A stretch of DNA of 64,000 bases from Silene latifolia (lineage: Eukaryota; Streptophyta; Magnoliopsida; Caryophyllales; Caryophyllaceae), in NCBI RefSeq assembly GCF_048544455.1, contig NC_133529.1, positions 42,881,456 to 42,945,455 on the forward strand, read 5' to 3'. Position numbers and translations under genes: made by a program. Numbering within the stretch: position 1 is the first letter of the stretch; every line of letters starts with the position of its first letter. A model generated the notes under the pieces. It ran no database searches. It was given only the letters and a program-made list of their open reading frames with translations, and had not been told where the DNA came from. Of the stretch, positions 23,691 through 37,526 are shown piece after piece.

Positions 23691-25919
23691 TGTAACACCC
23701 CGGTTTATGAAGGAGACTTTAGCAAGACATTCCCTAATAAACCGGACTGTTACCCTCTCGGTTTCCCGAGGTAGTGAATAACAAAGTACAACAATACCAA
23801 AGTACTTTAAATTAAAAACTTAACGATTACGTGTTTATTACAAATTATCCAACTAATACTTAATATAAGATAATTACAAAAAACGGAAAAATAAAATTAA
23901 GTGATAAAATCTTCTATGTGGTCTAGACTTCTAGGTAGATTGGCCAAGTCCTCACGCATCCCATAGCTCCCAAGTCAGCTAATCTTTAGTACCTGTCAAA
24001 TCTGCTCCCCATTATGGTTCATCACAGGTGTTCACGAATACACAGGGTCAACCACGAGGTTGAGTAGGGAAAACAATGAACAACAAAATATGCCATGCAT
24101 GCTCCTCCGTCACCTCCGTCTCCACCTCAACTCATATATCATAACTCATATCTCATAACTCATAACCCGGACAACTTGACCAGATCCCCGGTAGACTATA
24201 TACATCGACCGTAGTCGATCCGCCACTCGAGTGAGGACACCAGGGCAAGTCTGAGAACCCGCCCGGGCCTTATCACAACCTCACCATCACCACACCATAT
24301 CACCTCAACATCCTCAACCTCCAATGCATATGCAAATGTGATAATCAATGCAACTTAATATGTATACAAATGAATGAAATCATGCCGACTATCAAAATGA
24401 TGAGGTAACATAGTCAACATGAACATTCAAGTACACCGCACTCCAAAGATATGAAACATAACATAATCACAACCACGAACAAGTCAACGATCACAGCTTG
24501 GTCACATGGAACACAACAATCAAAACAATTTAACAACAACGGTAAGTCAAGTGTATTTCCCTACCCTTCAAATAGCCGGATGCTCGGTGATAATCCACAA
24601 TAATTCGTCCTACGAAAGGTAATGAAATGATAACCAATTACTTAACTATTCCCGTTCCCAAAATAGAAGTTACTAAAAATAGAAACTTTCCCGATATAGA
24701 AACTTTTCTCTTTTAACAAACCCGACTCAAAATCCATTTCTAATTATATTAACTAATTCGGCAATTACATTAATTAATTATTTAGAAGACTCGGGAATTA
24801 ACTAATTAATTTAAAATACGACCCGATACGAAATATAACGATTAAATCAAGTAAAAACCGTTTGAACCACCAAAACAGCCCGTACCCCTTCGCACTCATC
24901 CACGCACCACCACAGGCCACCGTGAGGCCGTGTCAACCACCAGCCCCAACACCCACTTCAACCCAGCCACCAAGAACCACCCCCATGGGGTCGACCCTCG
25001 GCGAGGTGAACCACGGCCGTCATTTGGCCGGTTCACCGCCAAACCTCACCAAACACCCCTTTTTACGCGACTCACCACCACCGCCACCAAGCTCTATTCC
25101 CTGCCAAACCACCACCACCGACTACTCACCGCCAACCCACAACACAGACACCGTGGCACCACCACTTCGACCTCCCCCGAGTCCACGGTGGTGCCACCCC
25201 CAAACCTAGTCGTCTAACATGAAATCACCGCATAAACCCGTTTCTACCACCTCGTCATTTGCCCCCTTTTTCCGTCATTATCACCACCAACAACCACCCT
25301 AAACACCACCACTTCACTCGCCCCTTACCACCCATTACCCCTACCCCGCTAACAACCACCAATACGACAAGACACGAACAACCACCAAAGACTCGACGAA
25401 AGATGAAAACAGAGGAAAGGGGTTGACTCTTACCTTTTTCCGCCACCACAAACACCACCAGGGCCGCCTCACCACGTCGACAACCACCCTAAGCTCTTCC
25501 CTGCTGCGCCGTCAATGCCCACGCTCTCTCTCTCTTTCTCGAATTGCGTGAAGGCTGAGATATGGGCCGTTGTAGAGAGGTAGGCGGTTGGAGGAGTAGG
25601 GTTTAGGATGTTGGGGTAGAATTAGGTTAAATTTTAGGTTAAAAGGTAAATGGGTCATGGGTAAGCGTGATTGGGTAAGTGGGTAAATGTTATGGGTCCG
25701 CGTGGTTGGTAAAAGAATTAGTTACGTGGTCTCATTCAGTTAAACCCGTCTTGACAAGCTTACGCATAACTCGATTCTACGATATCAACACGACTAAACA
25801 ATTAACTCGACTCAACTATTACCCCGACATAATTAGTAAAATAATATATATAATAATAATAATTATATATAATAATATCCGTTTAATTAATTATATTATA
25901 TAAAATACGGGGTATTACG
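23691..25919 (-). repeat. LARD-2 left LTR
   Basis: About 2.2 kb, matching 29910-32156. The CCACC-rich stretch (24860-25450) gives spurious proline/threonine-rich frames in both LTRs. Confidence 0.9.
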
Positions 25920-28900
25920 GTCTTCCCCTTAAAATGAACTTCGTCCAAGTTCGCTCCCATACTCAAACCTCGGAAGGGTACACTATATCGCATACATACG
26001 GACGTCACGCATTTCTAACACAGTTAACACACACTTTTGACACATCAATTAAACATAACAAACACGAAATGTTACATTCTGCCCTCCTAAAAATAAACTT
26101 CGTCCCGAAGTTTAACTCATTTTCACTTAACCCAACTAACTACAACTAATAACTACCTGAGAACACAAATGCATAACAACTAAATATTCATCTGAGAACA
26201 CCGTCGTCTTCCATCTAAATTCCGATCTCGAACTCAAGTAACTCAATAACCATGATCACACTGGACCGTAAACATAACTCGGCACACAGGCCCCACAATT
26301 CAATACTAGTGGCCAATCTCAATCTCAATATCAATAGTTTACTACACTCTTCTTTTACACATCAACCAACTAACAGAAGTAGGAACAAACATATAGAACT
26401 CATTTGCATAGGTACCCCACAACGGAACATTTACTTGATCAAAACCACCATCTACAAATAAGTGCAATACAAGCATTAAGATTTTACAATCCTACCCGAC
26501 TAGAAACATGGTTACGTCCTCGTAACCTCTTTTCAACTTTCACATTCCAATGTAACAAAACACTGTCAACAACATGTAATCAGAAAGAACACATGACCAA
26601 AAGATTGCGCAGTAACATTAAAGTTGAAAACAAGGTTTTATTATGAAATTAACTGTTTGTCAACAAGTATCACTTGTTACTTAGTTCATGCTTGACTTAA
26701 AACACAACATCGAACTAAAAGAACAACGAGAAGGAACCAAAGGAGACCGATCATGGTGTTACTAGCCCTAACCTAACGGTCCTTAGGTTGCGCTTCCTCT
26801 GATTCTGGTGACTTCTATGGGTTCACCTCTTCCTGAAGTCCGGCATGGGTGGTTCCGTCGTACTTTCGGATCGGATACATTAGCGTAAAATTCATATCTC
26901 GGGGCTATAAAGTCAAAGGTATGCTCGGGCGGGTATCGGCCCCGCCGCAAGAATTGGGGTCACGGAATAGCCTCATGCAATGGGTGGTCAACTCCCTCAT
27001 ATAAAAGCGTTTCTTTGTCCTTTAGTATGCCGAGTCGGGGATAGAATCGATAAGGGTATACGCTCTTAATCGAGTATTAGTTAAGTACTGGGGTGCCCAT
27101 TATGGCCATACTTGTCCATGACAAAGACAAAGTTTCTCACAATGAAATTAAAGTCATCGTCAAGTGACATGTCACAGTCTTGCGGGTGTACATTGTAGGG
27201 ATCCATCCTACAAAATGGAAGGTTAACAAATTTAAACACAAGGGTGTTAAGACAAGGGACTCATCCTCGAGATTTAAGTGTGCGAAAGATATATAACAAG
27301 TTTTCGGGTAATCATGTTGTGGGTTTTGGTCAACTCAAGATTATCACAATTCGCATTATCTACCAGAGAACAATCATTTTAGAAATATCAACTGCAAGAA
27401 TACACGTAAACCAGCATACAATCTACATTGACCCCACCAAATTCCACTCCCAAGTCAAACTGTTACCAATTCCGAATAATTGAACAATCTGCTACTAATA
27501 AATCACCAGGAGTATTAAAATATGCGGTACAAGAGCATTACTCAAACACCTCGAAACCATAGAAAACATAACACGTAATCAAAACCTTTTTACTCATCAG
27601 ACATACACCACGAATTGGCCAACTTGTTTGCTATAAATTCTGAAACATATTCGCTAATAAAAGTAACAACATATGATTCATAACAACACAACATTACTTC
27701 CATACCCCACATGTGTTTGACATATAGCAACCATATCGTTCAATTGTGTCCAGCAACTTAGTACAACTCATTTTCAGCAAAACAAACGATATCGCATAAC
27801 GAGTTTGAACACACATTCATCATCTTATACTTTGTAGAATTCTAGCTATAGCAAAAGATTAGCAACTTGGACACTTCACTTATTTGCACGACTTAAATAC
27901 TTGGGCAACTTGTAGACTCAATTAGATGTAACTATATCGACTATCATTTAAACCAAAGCATATCATGTGAATCATCAAAGGATTATCCTATTATAATTGT
28001 CAACATAGTTATCATAACAATCTTTATTTTAATATAATTGATAGTAACGACTCGAGAATATAAATATGCCAACTGTCGTGTTATATCAAACAGTTTCCTT
28101 TATATATCATACTCATGCAATTGCAAGAATCACTTTAGTATTTTTACGATATTGTAATAACGAACATATTCAATAACAAAAATAACAACACTGTTTATTA
28201 TCATGTTATAGGTTTAGGTTCCACCGAAATCATTTAATGCAATGGAAGCAATAGGTATAACTATAAGCACACAGGCTCACAAAAAGGACCTTAGGACTCA
28301 GATGACATCCTACATGTGGTAATATTTAGGCATAACCATTACTACCATTCATGTGTAGACATTTAGACCTAATTATTATAATTACTCATGCGTGTATGTT
28401 AGAACAGTCAATTAACTTTTAACGCTATCAACTTACCAAGATATGACAATATAGGACCACTATGCAAATAAGATGCACACCCAGGAGAGACATTACATCA
28501 TGCCAAATGTGTACAAAGTATGCAAACAACTGGACTCGTATAAACATTTCACCCTCGATTAAGAATCAAATTAAGCTATCCAATTTTACTCATGCTATCA
28601 TGTCACCAATGTTATCAACTAAGTTTTAATTTTATCACTTGTTAAGATATATGACTACTGAACATGCGTGCTACTATCATCATATAAAACATTATAATTT
28701 CACCTTACTAAGGCTCATGAATTAATCAAACAACTGTGTGAAAACTTAGCATAGAACGCACATTTTTGGTCATGATTCACGTTGTAACTTTCCAAAATCA
28801 CAAATAAGCAGTAGTCAACGAAAACTTGAGTTACATTACTTTTCATAACATACAGAGAGTTAATAGTTCGTGATAAAAAGAAGGAGGTCGAAAGTTCAAG

Positions 28901-29894
28901 AATTCAATTTCTAAAGAATTTTACAACTCAGTTGGTCCAACCAAGTATGTGACAGCAATTGGTCCGGAACTTGGGTCAGTTTGCAAAGCTTACCATTTAA
29001 TATAGGGACATCAAGAATTTGCGTGGCTTATCAATGTAAAAAAAAAACGTGTGCGAAACCTCTAGTCAATGGAGTTGGAATTATGCAAAAATCATTTACA
29101 CAAATTAAATGAGGATTTTTACAAAATCGTCGGTCAACACATCACTGCACAGGAACTTCCCAACCACAGCCCACTAAAACATTTATTACTCTTAATCCGT
29201 ATACCCTATAAGCATGAAACCAACGCCAAAAGAACACTAACTCACGAGGCTACTTCTCATAAAATTTTCATCCGTAGAAAATTAACAGGAAGGAAATGAC
29301 AGCAAGATCAATTACAGAGTAAAATCAAACAAAACGGATTTCAACACTAAATCATTCATTTTCCATGTTCCAAGCTCTTACAACCATACTATCGATACTA
29401 ACTCATCCTAACTTAAATCTCACACTTTTGTATTTACGTAAACATCCATCCCATAGATGTCCCTTCGCCTCCCGACCTACCCCTTGCATCTAATCACGAT
29501 TGCTACGACTAGAAACAAGCAATTCAATGGCGTCTCTCATTACTATCACGATACTATACTAGCATGGCTTTGGGATCACATAACCACATATTACCAGACA
29601 TAATAGCACTATCAACACGTCATTCACATCCATCCAGATAAATATCATAATTTCAGCACTAGGTCTCAAGGTATACATCAACTCGCTTATATCCAAGGTT
29701 TTCCTTCTAACTACCCCATTCACTCGTTTTCTCTTGGGTTGCCTGGTTCAAAACTGAGAGGGCAAAAGAGCACGCATTAAGGGCGCCTTCTTAACCGCCT
29801 TTGTGAGCTCCTAGCGATTTATTCCCGGGGGTTCATTTTATTTAGACACATCCTACGTTCATTAGGTTCATTGGTTTAGGCCTGAGGATCGTTT
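25920..29894 (-). other. LARD-2 interior, non-coding
   Basis: No gene is seen. Near the left LTR there are three related modules: a pyrimidine tract, AAAA, then AACTTCGTCC with an inverted copy (about 25922, 26090, and a variant TTACGTCCTCGTAA at about 26511). The remainder is AT-rich without recognisable structure. Confidence 0.65.
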
Positions 29895-29909
29895 GCTCTG
29901 ATACCACTT
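29895..29909 (-). other. LARD-2 primer binding site
   Basis: The minus strand reads AAGTGGTATCAGAGC adjoining the right LTR. Confidence 0.88.
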
Positions 29910-32156
29910 TGTAACACCCCGGTTTATGAAGGAGACTTTAGCAAGACATTCCCTAATAAACCGGACTGTTACCCTCTCGGTTTCCCGAGGTAGTGAATAA
30001 CAAAGTACAACAATACCAAAGTACTTTAAATTAAAAACTTAACGATTACGTGTTTATTACAAATTATCCAACTAATACTTAATATAAGATAATTACAACC
30101 CGCAGCGGAAAAATAAAATTAAGTGATAAAATCTTCTATGTGGTCTAGACTTCTAGGTAGATTGGCCAAGTCCTCACGCATCCCATAGCTCCCAAGTCAG
30201 CTAATCTTTAGTACCTGTCAAATCTGCTCCCCATTATGGTTCATCACAGGTGTTCACGAATACACAGGGTCAACCACGAGGTTGAGTAGGGAAAACAATG
30301 AACAACAAAATATGCCATGCATGCTCCTCCGTCACCTCCGTCTCCACCTCAACTCATATATCATAACTCATATCTCATAACTCATAACCCGGACAACTGA
30401 CCAGATTAGACTATATACATCGACCGTAGTCGATCGCATTCCTTGTTGAGGACACCAGGGCAAGTCTGCGAGAACCCGCCTGGGCCTTATCACAACCTCA
30501 CCATCACCACACCATATCACCTCAACATCCTCAACCTCCAATGCATATGCAATGCTCAAAGTGATAATCAATGCAACTTAATATGTATACAAATGAATGA
30601 AATCATGCCGCCTATCAAAATGATGAGGTAACATAGTCAACATGAACGATTCAAGACACCGCACTCCAAAGATATGAAACATAACATAATCACAACCACG
30701 AACAAGTCAACGATCACAACTTGGTCACATGGAACACAACAATCAAAACAATTTAACAACAACGGTAAGTCAAGTGTATTTCCCTACCTCGGAAGCTGGT
30801 CAAAAATAGGATGCTCGGTGATAATCCACAATAATTCGTCCTCCGAAAGGTAATGAAATGATAACCAATTACTTAACTATTCCCGTTCCCAAAATAGAAG
30901 TTACTAAAAATAGAAACTTTCCCGATATAGAAACTTTTCTCTTTTAACAAACCCGACTCAAAATCCATTTCTAATTATATTAACTAATTCGGCAATTACA
31001 TTAATTAATTATTTAGAAGACTCGGGAATTAACTAATTAATTTAAAAATACGACCCGATACGAAATATAACGATTAAATCAGTAAAAACCGTTTCGAACC
31101 ACCAAAACAGCCCGTACCCCTTCGCACTCATCCACGCACCACCACAGCCAGTGAGGCCGTGTCAACCACCAGCCCCAACACCCACTTCAACCCAGACCCA
31201 CAAGAACCACCCCCACTTTGGGGTCGACCCTCGCGGCGAGGTGAACCACGGCCGTCATTTGGCACGGTTCACCGCCAAACCTCACCAAACACCCCTTTTA
31301 CGCGACTCACCACCACCGCCACCAAGCTCTATTCCCTGCCAAACCACCACCTGACTACTCACCGCCAACCCACAACACAGACACCGTGGCACCACCACTT
31401 CGACCTCCCCCGAGTCCACGGTGGTGCCACCCCCAAACCTAGTCGTCTAACACTACTTTGAAATCACCGCATAAACCCGTTTCTACCAGGGTCGCTGCCC
31501 CCTTTTTCCGTCATTATCACCACCAACAACCACCCTAAACACCACCACTTCACTCGCCCCTTACCACCCATTACCCCTACCCTGCTAACAACCACCAGCG
31601 ACGCCCTGACAAGACACGAACAACCACCAAAGACTCGACAGAAAGATGAAAACAGAGGAAAGGGGGTTGACTCTTACCTTTTTCCGCCACCACAAACACC
31701 ACCAGGGCCGCCTCACCACGTCGACAACCACCCTAAGCTCTTCCCCTCGCTGTCAATGCCCACGCTCTCTCTCTTTCTCGGTGCGTGAAGGTGAGATATG
31801 GGCCGTTGTAGAGAGGTAGGCGGTTGGAGGAGTAGGGTTTAGGATGTTGGGGTAGAATTAGGTTAAATTTTAGGTTAAAAGGTAAATGGGTCATGGGTAA
31901 GCGTGATTGGGTAAGTGGGTAAATGTTATGGGTCCGCGTGGTTGGTAAAAGAATTAGTTACGTGGTCTCATTCAGTTAAACCCGTCTTGACAAGCTTACG
32001 CATAACTCGATTCTACGATATCAACACGACTAAACAATTAACTCGACTCAACTATTACCCCCGACATAATTAGTAAAATAATATATATAATAATAATAAT
32101 TATATATAATAATATCCGTTTAATTAATTATATTATATAAAATACGGGGTATTACA
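29910..32156 (-). repeat. LARD-2 right LTR
   Basis: About 2.25 kb. It is very similar to the left LTR, with differences that look like short clustered indels or replacements, not scattered substitutions. Confidence 0.9.
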
Positions 32157-33175
32157 GGAAACCTTGGCATTTCGATAGGTATATTTGGTGCTTTAATGAT
32201 CCTTGTGAGACACGGAAACTGACTGAAACGCCATTACATCTGGTTCCTTTGTGGGTATGAATATATGACCTTCCGTTATTAGGGAGGTCGAATGAGAATA
32301 ATATCAGAAGGCTGGCGGCGCAACTAGGTTCCTTTATTGTGATGGACTCGACCCCATATCCTGAACTGGAGAGGGCCATTAGGGTGAGGGTGATTCATGA
32401 TGTTAGGATAACTCTGCGCACTCAAGTCAGCGTGAGGATGCCTGGTGGGAAGTTGACTGAGTTCGATGTTAAATATGAGCGAATGCCGACCTTCTGTTAC
32501 GGTTGTGGTGTGCTTGGGCATTGGGAAAAGGAGTGCGATGAGGGACCGTATGAGATCATGGATTTGAAATATGGGGAATGGCTACGAGCCTCACCATGGA
32601 AAGTGGTTAAAATTAAGGTGGAGGCAGGCTTGAAGGGGGCGAGAGATTTGAATACAGAATTTGAAGAGGAGCATCGTCGTGGAGAGAAAGAAAGTGTTGA
32701 AAGAATGATCGAGAAACTTCACCTTATATCGTTGGCTCACAAGAAGGGACATCAGATGGAGAGCAAGTTTAGGGAAGACAAACAAACACAAGGGGATACT
32801 AGAAAGGAGAACGGTGGGAGTGTGAAGAGGACAAATACTTTATTATGTGTTGAGGACTATGATGTGGGAGTGAAAGAACTGAGGAGGGTGCAAGTCAGAG
32901 AGACAGTGGTAGCTAGGGGAGAAGGGATGGAGGTTGAAGGCGGGGATGTGTGTGGTGGGGGACAGAGTAAGGGAGAAGGAGGAAAGTGGATAAGGAAAGA
33001 GAGGGACAAGGGGGGAGCTAGTGAGCAGGGCTTGAAAATAGTCCTGGCATCGAAAAGAGGAAGAAGTGAGGAGATGGTGGAGGGAGAGGGTGTGGCAAAG
33101 AAGGCTCATTTTTCCATGGATGTATGTTCATCTGAGGCGGTGGTTGAGAAAACTCAGCCCCGCCGGGCCTCATGA
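32157..33175 (+). pseudogene. LINE-1 ORF1, C-terminal part with zinc knuckle
   Basis: Resumes right after LARD-2 and its TSD with a PWHFDRYIWCF-like segment. It changes frame near 32260. It then has the knuckle CYGCGVLGHWEKEC with the usual KYERMPTF lead-in and a long charged C-terminal tail. The stop TGA at 33173-33175 overlaps the ORF2 ATG at 33172 (ATGA), an arrangement compatible with stop-restart translation. Confidence 0.85.
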
Positions 33176-36100
33176 ATCTTTTGAGGCTTAACTTCAGAGG
33201 ATTGGGCAACCCCGATGCAGTAGGTGCTTTACGAAACCTCATTAGGAGGGAAGCCCCCGCTATAGTTTTTCTTTGTGAAACTAAACTTAGCGGTGTAGAA
33301 TTTAGGAAGATTAGAGGATGTATAGTGGAGTATGACGGAGTAGAGGTGGACAATGTGGGGAGATCGGGAGGTCTGGCCTGCTTGTGGCGGAAGGGGATTC
33401 AATGTGTGTTACGGTCGGCGTCGGTTCATCATATGGACTTCTCTGTTTCCATAGGAGAACTATCTTGGATATTAATAAGTTTCTATGGGTCGCCTGGGAT
33501 TGCTGAGAGGCATCTCTCGTGGCAGCTACTTCGAGAGTTGGCAGCGCAAGATAATGATCCATGGGTTTGTATAGGTGATTATAATGAAGTGCTCTTTTCG
33601 ACGGAAATGAAAGGGGGTGATCGAGCGCATTGGCAAATGAACAATTTTAGGGATGCAGTGGATGGGTGTGGCTTACGGGATGTGGCTTATGAGAGGTATA
33701 TGTTCACTTATGATAATGGGCAAGCGGATGGTGCGAATGGACAAAGTAGAATTGATAGAGCTATGGCGAATGAGGTGTGGTTTGAGTTATATCCTTACTC
33801 CAAGCTTATTCATCTAGATAGGGAGTGGTCGGACCATGCACCGATTTCCTTGAAGTTAGATAACCGAGGAGCATAGGAAGAGGGTCGGAGGAAGTTGTTT
33901 CGTTTCGAGCAAATTTGGGTGGGCGAGTCGGGCTGTGAAGAAGCTATTAGACGGTCGTGGGATGTAGGGGATGGGGATCTCTTTTCTGCTAATGATAGTT
34001 GCGCTCGGGAATTGAAGAAATGGAAAAGGGTAAGCATTGGCAAGATTCTAAGAGACATAAGTGTCAAACGGAAAAAATTGAAGAGACTTAACGAAGGCCC
34101 CCGAGATGCACACTCAGTTAAAGAACGGAAGAAACTTGTGGCTGAGATTGCTAACTTGCTAAGACAAGAGGAGATTTTTTGGAAGCAAAGGTCGCGGAAT
34201 ATGTGGCTTAAAGAAGGGGATCAAAATACGAAGTTTTTCCACAGGAAGGCGAGCCAACGACGGGAGCGAAACCATATTGCTAATATCGTGGACGGTGAGG
34301 GTCGCGTTTGGGTGGGCAGGGAGGATGTCTCGAGGGTAGCTGTTAATTATTTTGCAGGGATTTTCTCCTCGGGGCAGCCACCAATTTCGAAGACCTTCTC
34401 GATGGTGTAGTGGGTAGGGTAACAAATGATATGAATAATGTTCTTAGGGCTGATTACTGTTAAGAGGAAATTTTGGAGGCCTTAAATCAAATGAACCCGC
34501 TCAAGGCTCCGGGGCCGGATGGCATGAACGGATTATTCTATCAAACCTACTGGCATGTGGTTGGCCCCCTCGTGGTTCAAATTGTTCTTGCTATTTTGCG
34601 GGGTGCTCCGATCCCACGAGAAATGAACATGACACATATTGTCTTAATCCCAAAAAAGAAGGCGCCAGACAAAATAGCGGATTTCAGACCCATAAGCCTT
34701 TGCAATGTGGTATATAAACTCGTGTCGAAAGTGTTGGCAAATCGGTTGAAGAAATTCCTAGGTGAGATCGTCTCTGAAAATCAAAGTGCTTTTACTCCGG
34801 GTCGCTTGATTACGGACAACATTCTTGTGGCTTTTGAGATGTTTCACCATATGAAGAATACAAGACATGGGGAGGGGCATATGGCTATAAAGCTTGACAT
34901 GTCGAAGGCATATGACCGTGTGGAGTGGAGCTTCCTAGATCGAGTTTTAAGGCGAATGGGCTTTGACGATGGATGGGTGGAGCGAGTTATGAATTGTGTT
35001 ACGTCCTTCTCATTTGTTGTCCTTATTAATGGCACACCGTCTGAAATCGGTATGCCGGAGCGTGGGTTGAGACAAGGAGACCCTTTTTCGCCATATCTTT
35101 TTATACTATGTGCCGAAGTTTTGTCGAGCTTGATGAGACGAGCAGCGGAATGTGGAGCTATAAGTGGTATTCGAATTGCGAGTAATGCTCCTACTGTCTC
35201 GCACTTATTGTTTGCCGGTGATAGCATATTTTTTATAAGGGCAAATTTGAATGAGGCACGGGCTGTGAAGACAATTCTAGCTGACTATGAATTAGCTTCT
35301 GGGCAAGTCGTTAATTATGATAAAACCACGGCCTCGTTTAGCCGATGTGTGGGCATAGAAAGGCAGAAAGCGGTGGCAGGTTGCTTGGGAGTTAGGGTGG
35401 TGGCAGAGAACGACAAATACTTGGGGCTCCCTACGGTTGTTGGGCACTCGAAGAAGGCCATCACTAGCATCGTTAGGGAAAAATTAAGCAAGAAACTTCA
35501 GGGATGGAGAGGTATGCTCTTGTCTAAAGCTGGTCAGGAAATCTTGATAAAGGCCGTCGCCCAATCAATCCCGAATTATGCAATGAGCATCTTTAAACTT
35601 CCCAACAGTTTCTGTGATGATTTACGGTCCATGGTTACTCGGTTTTGGTGGGGGTCAAAGGAGGGAAAGCGGAAGATTCCGTGGGTCTCATGGAAGCGGT
35701 TGTGTAAACCAAAGAGTAGGGGCGAGCTAGGATTTCGAGATATACACAATTTCAACTTAGTTTTGTTAGGGAAACAAGCGTGGAGACTGCTCACTGATAG
35801 ACAGTCCTTGATGGTACGGGTTATTGGAGGCAAATACTTCCCTAATCGATCTTTTATGAAAGCGGAGTTGGGGACGAATCCGAGCTACACCTGGCGGGGT
35901 ATTTTGGAGGCTAGGGGAGTGCTGTTACGGGGATTGCGGAGACGGGTCGGAAATGGGATGAGTACAAGGGTGTGGGTGGATCCTTGGATACCTAGTACAC
36001 AATCGAGGAAGGTCATCTTGCCTAGGAATGATGCAAATTTGGATATGGTGGTGGCGGATTTAATGAGCTCAGATGGAACTAAGTGGAACTCACATTTTTC

Positions 36101-36459
36101 TTACCTTTTGAGCAGGAACGGATATTAAATATCTGAATTAGCCATTCTCGACCGGAGGATTCGTGGTGCTGGGAAAGGGAAAAGGACGAGGTTTACTCGG
36201 TACGGTTTGCTTATCGTTTACTGGCGGCAGAGATGGAGAATGACACAGGGCAGTCGGATTATGCGATGGAGAAGAGGCTGTAGAATAAAATTTGGCGAAT
36301 ACCAGTCTTACCTAGGATTAAAATTTTTCTATGACAACTATGCAATGAAGCCTTAGCTACTCGAAGTAACCTCGCTAAAAGGGTTCGGGTCGAGGAGGTT
36401 GGTTGCCCTTTTTGTCAAGCGGAGGTGGAAACATCACTTCGTTTATTCTGGGGTTGTGG
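33172..36459 (+). pseudogene. LINE-1 ORF2: endonuclease, reverse transcriptase, zf-RVT
   Basis: Endonuclease (33172-33876): LNFRGLGNPDAV, CETKLSG (catalytic Glu), GDYNEVL, SRIDRAMAN and WSDHAPISL are all visible. A stop near 33876 and further breaks near 34410-34460 separate it from the RT (34473-36128). The RT has NPLKAPGPDGMNGLFYQ, FRPISLCNVVYKL, KLDMSKAYDRVEW and GLRQGDPFSPYLFILCAE. The catalytic FADD box reads LLFAGDSIFF, with one Asp replaced by Gly, so the RT is dead in any case. A frame-broken zf-RVT region follows (ending VGCPFCQAEVETSLRLFWGCG). The protein would nick DNA and copy RNA at the nick. Confidence 0.9.
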
Positions 36460-37494
36460 TGTAACACCCCCTCATACCAAGGTACCTTACCAAGGACTAC
36501 CCTAGCCTGAAAGGCTATTACCATCTCGGTTGCCCGAGGTTAGTATATCAAAGCAATAATCCAAAACACATTTATTAAAGTATAAAGAGTTAGCGATTAC
36601 ATTATCTCAGACCGACTCAAAAATAAAAGTATAAGGTCTCAATACAAATGAAATCAAAGACAGCTAAACTCGTAACCCCGGAAGCTAGACTCAAAGTGAT
36701 GACTCCCCATGACTGTCCCATAGCTAAACATCCGCATTACCTGTCACAATCTTCTCACCATCCCCGAATGGATCACCGCAGGTTTTATAAAATAACAACG
36801 GGGTCAGTTACTGAATAATCAAAGTAAGACAAGCGTATAAAGCAACCAGCTGATCATCCTCCATCCCCGGTCTCCCAATCTCACACAGTAACCGACTACA
36901 CACCAAAGTGAGTAGCCCTGCCAGATTACCCATCGCAACAGGTAATCCTCGCCGCCAGTGGGGGACCGCAGCCAATCCCCACCTAAATCCCGCTCATCAA
37001 CGAGCGATAACCCTGTCCCTTAATGTGCACATCCCCTCCCTTGACGGGTTCCACGGAGGGCGAACTAGGGTGTGAAGCCACTCCCGCAAGTGACTCCACC
37101 ACAACCATCACAACACAATCTCAATCATCACCATACCACAACATCACATCCACCATCACAACACCGATACTCCGATGATCAGCAGATAACAACAATTACA
37201 ATGCAAACACATCTTAAATCAACAAACAGAGACTGAGTAGGGAAACCCTACCTTTTCGCAATCCGCTATGCTGCAATCAATCATACAATGTGCATAACAA
37301 ATACCACATTGTCACCTACAATAATTATTATCAACAATCCCCAAATTAACCCAAAACAATCATTAGGGCAAAACCCTAAAGACAATCTATTAACTGATTA
37401 CAAAGCACCAGAGACTCACCAACGAAATCGAGACAAAAGACGGAAGTGTAGACTTGCGATCGACCAATTAGCCTTGAGAGTGATTAGGGTGATT

Positions 37495-37526
<32 letters not shown>

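Larger units (their letters stand above)
23691..32156 (-). mobile_element. LARD-2: LTR element with no coding capacity
   Basis: 8.5 kb with a perfect TSD GGAAA inside LINE-1 ORF1. LTRs of about 2.2 kb (TGTAACACCCC...GTATTACA) flank a 4.0-kb AT-rich interior (25920-29894) with no gag or pol. The primer binding site is at 29895-29909 and the purine tract at about 25919-25930 (minus strand), so sense is minus. It is a different family from LARD-1, but with the same terminal bases and several shared motifs. Confidence 0.87.
23172..36459 (+). mobile_element. LINE-1: L1-type LINE, split by LARD-2, 3' end missing
   Basis: Begins at or near the full 5' end (pyrimidine-rich leader with CTAGGATTTTCTAGGGTTTC), inside the copia-1 5' LTR. 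ORF1 (DUF4283 plus CCHC) starts at 23389, is interrupted by LARD-2 (23691-32156), and resumes to 33175. ORF2 (endonuclease, RT, zf-RVT) runs 33172-36459. The element stops abruptly in the zf-RVT region at a solo LTR, so the RNase H region, 3' UTR, poly-A and 3' TSD are absent. About 4.8 kb of LINE remains. Non-functional. Confidence 0.9.

Noticed and set aside
24862-25217. Pro/Thr-rich frames in the LARD-2 LTR (also 31151-31461)
   Set aside because: Low-complexity CCACC-rich LTR sequence; the frame is not kept between the two LTRs.
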